DNA from: an uncultured Aquimarina sp.
GTDB lineage: Bacteria; Bacteroidota; Bacteroidia; Flavobacteriales; Flavobacteriaceae
DNA: 64,000 bases
NCBI GenBank assembly: GCA_947498775.1
Contig: CANMLL010000014.1
Span: 62,001-126,000, forward strand
Reading direction: 5' to 3'
The position numbers and the translations under genes were made by a program. The notes under the pieces are model-generated. The model had not been told where the DNA came from, searched no databases, and saw only the letters and a list, made by a program, of their open reading frames with translations. Every line of letters begins with the position of its first letter. The stretch's first letter is position 1. Shown piece after piece: positions 62,447-64,000 of this stretch.

Positions 62447-63763
62447 CATTAGTGGGTACTAAAAATAAATAAAAGTTCTTTGACATTCTTTGTTAATCGT
62501 AGCTGTAGTGATTTTTTATAGCGTGACGATTTGAAATGGTTTACTGATTTTTGGTTATTAAACCAAAAAGATGAATCACGGCAAATATATTTTCGCTCAA
62601 CTTACTGATTTTCTACCCCGGCGCATTTTTGATAGGATTGTCAAACAATACGATGGTAATAAGTACGTGAGAAGTTTTACCTGCTGGAATCAGATGTTAT
62701 GTATGGTTTTCGGTCAGCTAACAGCCAGAGATAGTATGAGAGATTTGCTGCTTAGCCTAGAGGCCCATAAATCAAAATATTATCATTTAGGGTTTGGGCC
62801 GTCCATATCAAGGCGCAACCTTGGTAAAGCTAACCAAAAGCGCAACCATAAAATATTCGAGGAATTTGCTTATGTGTTGATTGCACAAGCCCGGGAGAGT
62901 TGCTATAGATCGGATTTTCAACTTGATATCAAAGGTAATGTGTATGCCTTTGATTCCTCTACCATTGATTTATGTTTAAGTGTATTTTGGTGGGCTGAGT
63001 TCAGAAAAACCAAAGCAGGCATCAAACTTCATACACTTTATGACGTAAAAACATCAATCCCTGCTTTTGTACATATAACAAATGCCAAAGCACACGATGT
63101 CAGTACTCTGGATTTACTGGTGTATGAAGTAGGAAGCTTTTACGTCTTGGATAGGGCTTACGTTGATTTTGAACGCTTATACCTCTTAGATAGGCAAAAA
63201 GCCTTTTTTGTCACCCGTGCAAAATCCAATATGAAGTTTAATCGAATGTATTCTAATTACTGCCGACAAAACCAAAGGCATAAAGTACGATCAGATTGGT
63301 AAGTTGGCTTCTTACTATCCTAAAAAGGCATACCCGGAAAAGCTCAGACGGATCAAGTATTATGACGATGAGTCCAAGAGGACATTGATTTTCTTGACCA
63401 ATAATATGGATCTGAAAGCCGAAGAAATATGTTATCTCTACAAAAAACGCTGGGAAGTTGAACTATTTTTTAAGTGGATGAAACAACATTTGAAGATCAA
63501 GTCCTTTTGGGGGACTTCGATTAATGCGGTCAAAGTCCAGATCTATTGCGCAATAATTGCATATTGCCTTGTGGCAATAGTTGGCAATACTTTAAAAGTT
63601 GAACGATCAATCTACGAAATATTACAAATTTTAAGCATCTCACTACTCGACAAAACTCCTGTAAGAGAGATACTTAGCAAAAACGATTACAAAAATGTCA
63701 GAGAACTAAATAATAAACAATTGAAAATCAATGGGTTTTAAGTACCCACTAATGATAAATTAT
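62438..63763. mobile_element. IS4-family insertion sequence with 9-bp target duplication
   Basis: The element spans 62447-63754 (1308 bases). The left end CATTAGTGGGTACT and the reverse complement of the right end agree perfectly over 14 bases and well beyond. Flanking direct repeats ATAAATTAT lie at 62438-62446 and 63755-63763; nine bases is within the IS4 range. The transposase carries a frameshift, so this copy is probably unable to move by itself. Confidence 0.9.
62571..63741 (+). pseudogene. IS4 family transposase, frameshifted
   Basis: Two overlapping parts. 62571-63302 encodes the N-terminal DUF4372-like domain (KYIFAQLTDFLPRRIFDRIV) and the first DDE residues (YAFDSSTIDL, VLDRAYVDFERL). 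The next frame, to 63741, encodes DKTKGIKYDQIGKLASYYPK and the YREK-type motif YKKRWEVELFFKWMKQHLKI. The shift lies near 63256-63266, where NYCR leads into DKT. IS4 elements do not normally use frameshifting, so this is probably an inactivating indel. Confidence 0.85.
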
Positions 63764-63779
63764 ATAAAATAACTTGATC

Positions 63780-64000
63780 ATGAAAAAAATAGTAGAATTC
63801 TTTGGTATTGCCTGTTTGAGTATCCTTTTTATTTTAGGATGCAATAACGCTGATGAGGAAAATGAGAACATAAGTACAAATACAATAGAAGAACTGGCTA
63901 ACGATAGCGAGTTTGTTGCTTTGCTTGAAGGTATTATTACGGTCCATAACAACAGTTCTAACTTGTCGAGTGTTATAGAATTATTAAATAAACCAACCGA
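63780..64000 (+). CDS. Lipoprotein, 5' part only
   Basis: ATG at 63780 opens a lipoprotein signal (MKKIVEFFGIACLSILFILGC, Cys21) followed by an acidic linker NNADEENENIS. The helical stretch after it (TIEELANDSEFVALLEGII) continues to the window edge without a stop. The IS4 copy inserted about 16 bases upstream of the ATG and must have removed its promoter. No family can be named from 73 residues. Confidence 0.6.
   Translation, partial: MKKIVEFFGIACLSILFILGCNNADEENENISTNTIEELANDSEFVALLEGIITVHNNSSNLSSVIELLNKPT

Overview
The window looks like part of the chromosome of a marine Flavobacteriaceae bacterium (Bacteroidota). It is AT-rich, has no Shine-Dalgarno pattern, and carries several exact flavobacterial promoter boxes (TTG, a spacer, TAnnTTTG). 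Its genes include a SusC/SusD pair, many short lipoproteins, VCBS/FG-GAP proteins, LacI and AraC regulators, TPR-AraC membrane regulators and an arsenosugar cluster. An Aquimarina- or Kordia-like genus would fit, but I cannot prove it. I see no rRNA, tRNA, CRISPR array or replication origin.

Layout. Positions 1-7.7 kb hold single plus-strand genes separated by palindromic, cassette-like spacers: an NrfD-like tail, an AsmA-like giant, a SIMPL protein, a YiiX-type hydrolase, a higBA toxin-antitoxin pair and a broken secreted gene. Positions 7.7-14.5 kb hold a FkbM methyltransferase, a run of NTF2-like and lipoprotein genes (one frameshifted), an S9-type hydrolase, an intact IS1595-family element with an 8-bp target duplication, and a GNAT gene. 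Positions 14.7-19.6 kb are a minus-strand redox block (AzoR, a 3-hydroxyisobutyrate-dehydrogenase-like enzyme, an SDR epimerase) with two AraC regulators. A near-identical 21-bp site lies upstream of one regulator and of the redox genes.

Positions 20.3-30.8 kb are an arsenosugar biosynthesis region. The minus-strand operon runs CMD peroxidase-like, ArsS radical SAM, rhodanese, TIGR04282 transferase, purine nucleoside phosphorylase, ArsM, and ends at a strong hairpin terminator. A TIGR04283 transferase and two DUF547 proteins follow after an inserted aminotransferase and an Old Yellow Enzyme gene.

Positions 31.1-55.8 kb are a carbohydrate-utilisation locus: two LacI regulators, a secreted GH65 enzyme, a GH13 alpha-glucosidase, SusC/SusD, two large paralogous VCBS lipoproteins, a vanadium-haloperoxidase-like lipoprotein, a GyrI-like protein and a single 1061-residue glycerol kinase-glycerol-3-phosphate dehydrogenase fusion. 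An identical 23-bp operator-like sequence lies before one LacI gene and before the fusion gene. This supports the hypothesis that the locus handles an alpha-glucoside of glycerol such as glucosylglycerol.

Positions 55.9-64 kb hold a PAP2 phosphatase, a strong candidate small RNA with its own promoter and terminator, two TPR-AraC membrane regulators flanking a short double-glycine leader peptide gene and its decayed copy, decayed coding remnants, an IS4-family element with a frameshifted transposase and a 9-bp target duplication, and the start of a lipoprotein gene cut by the window edge.
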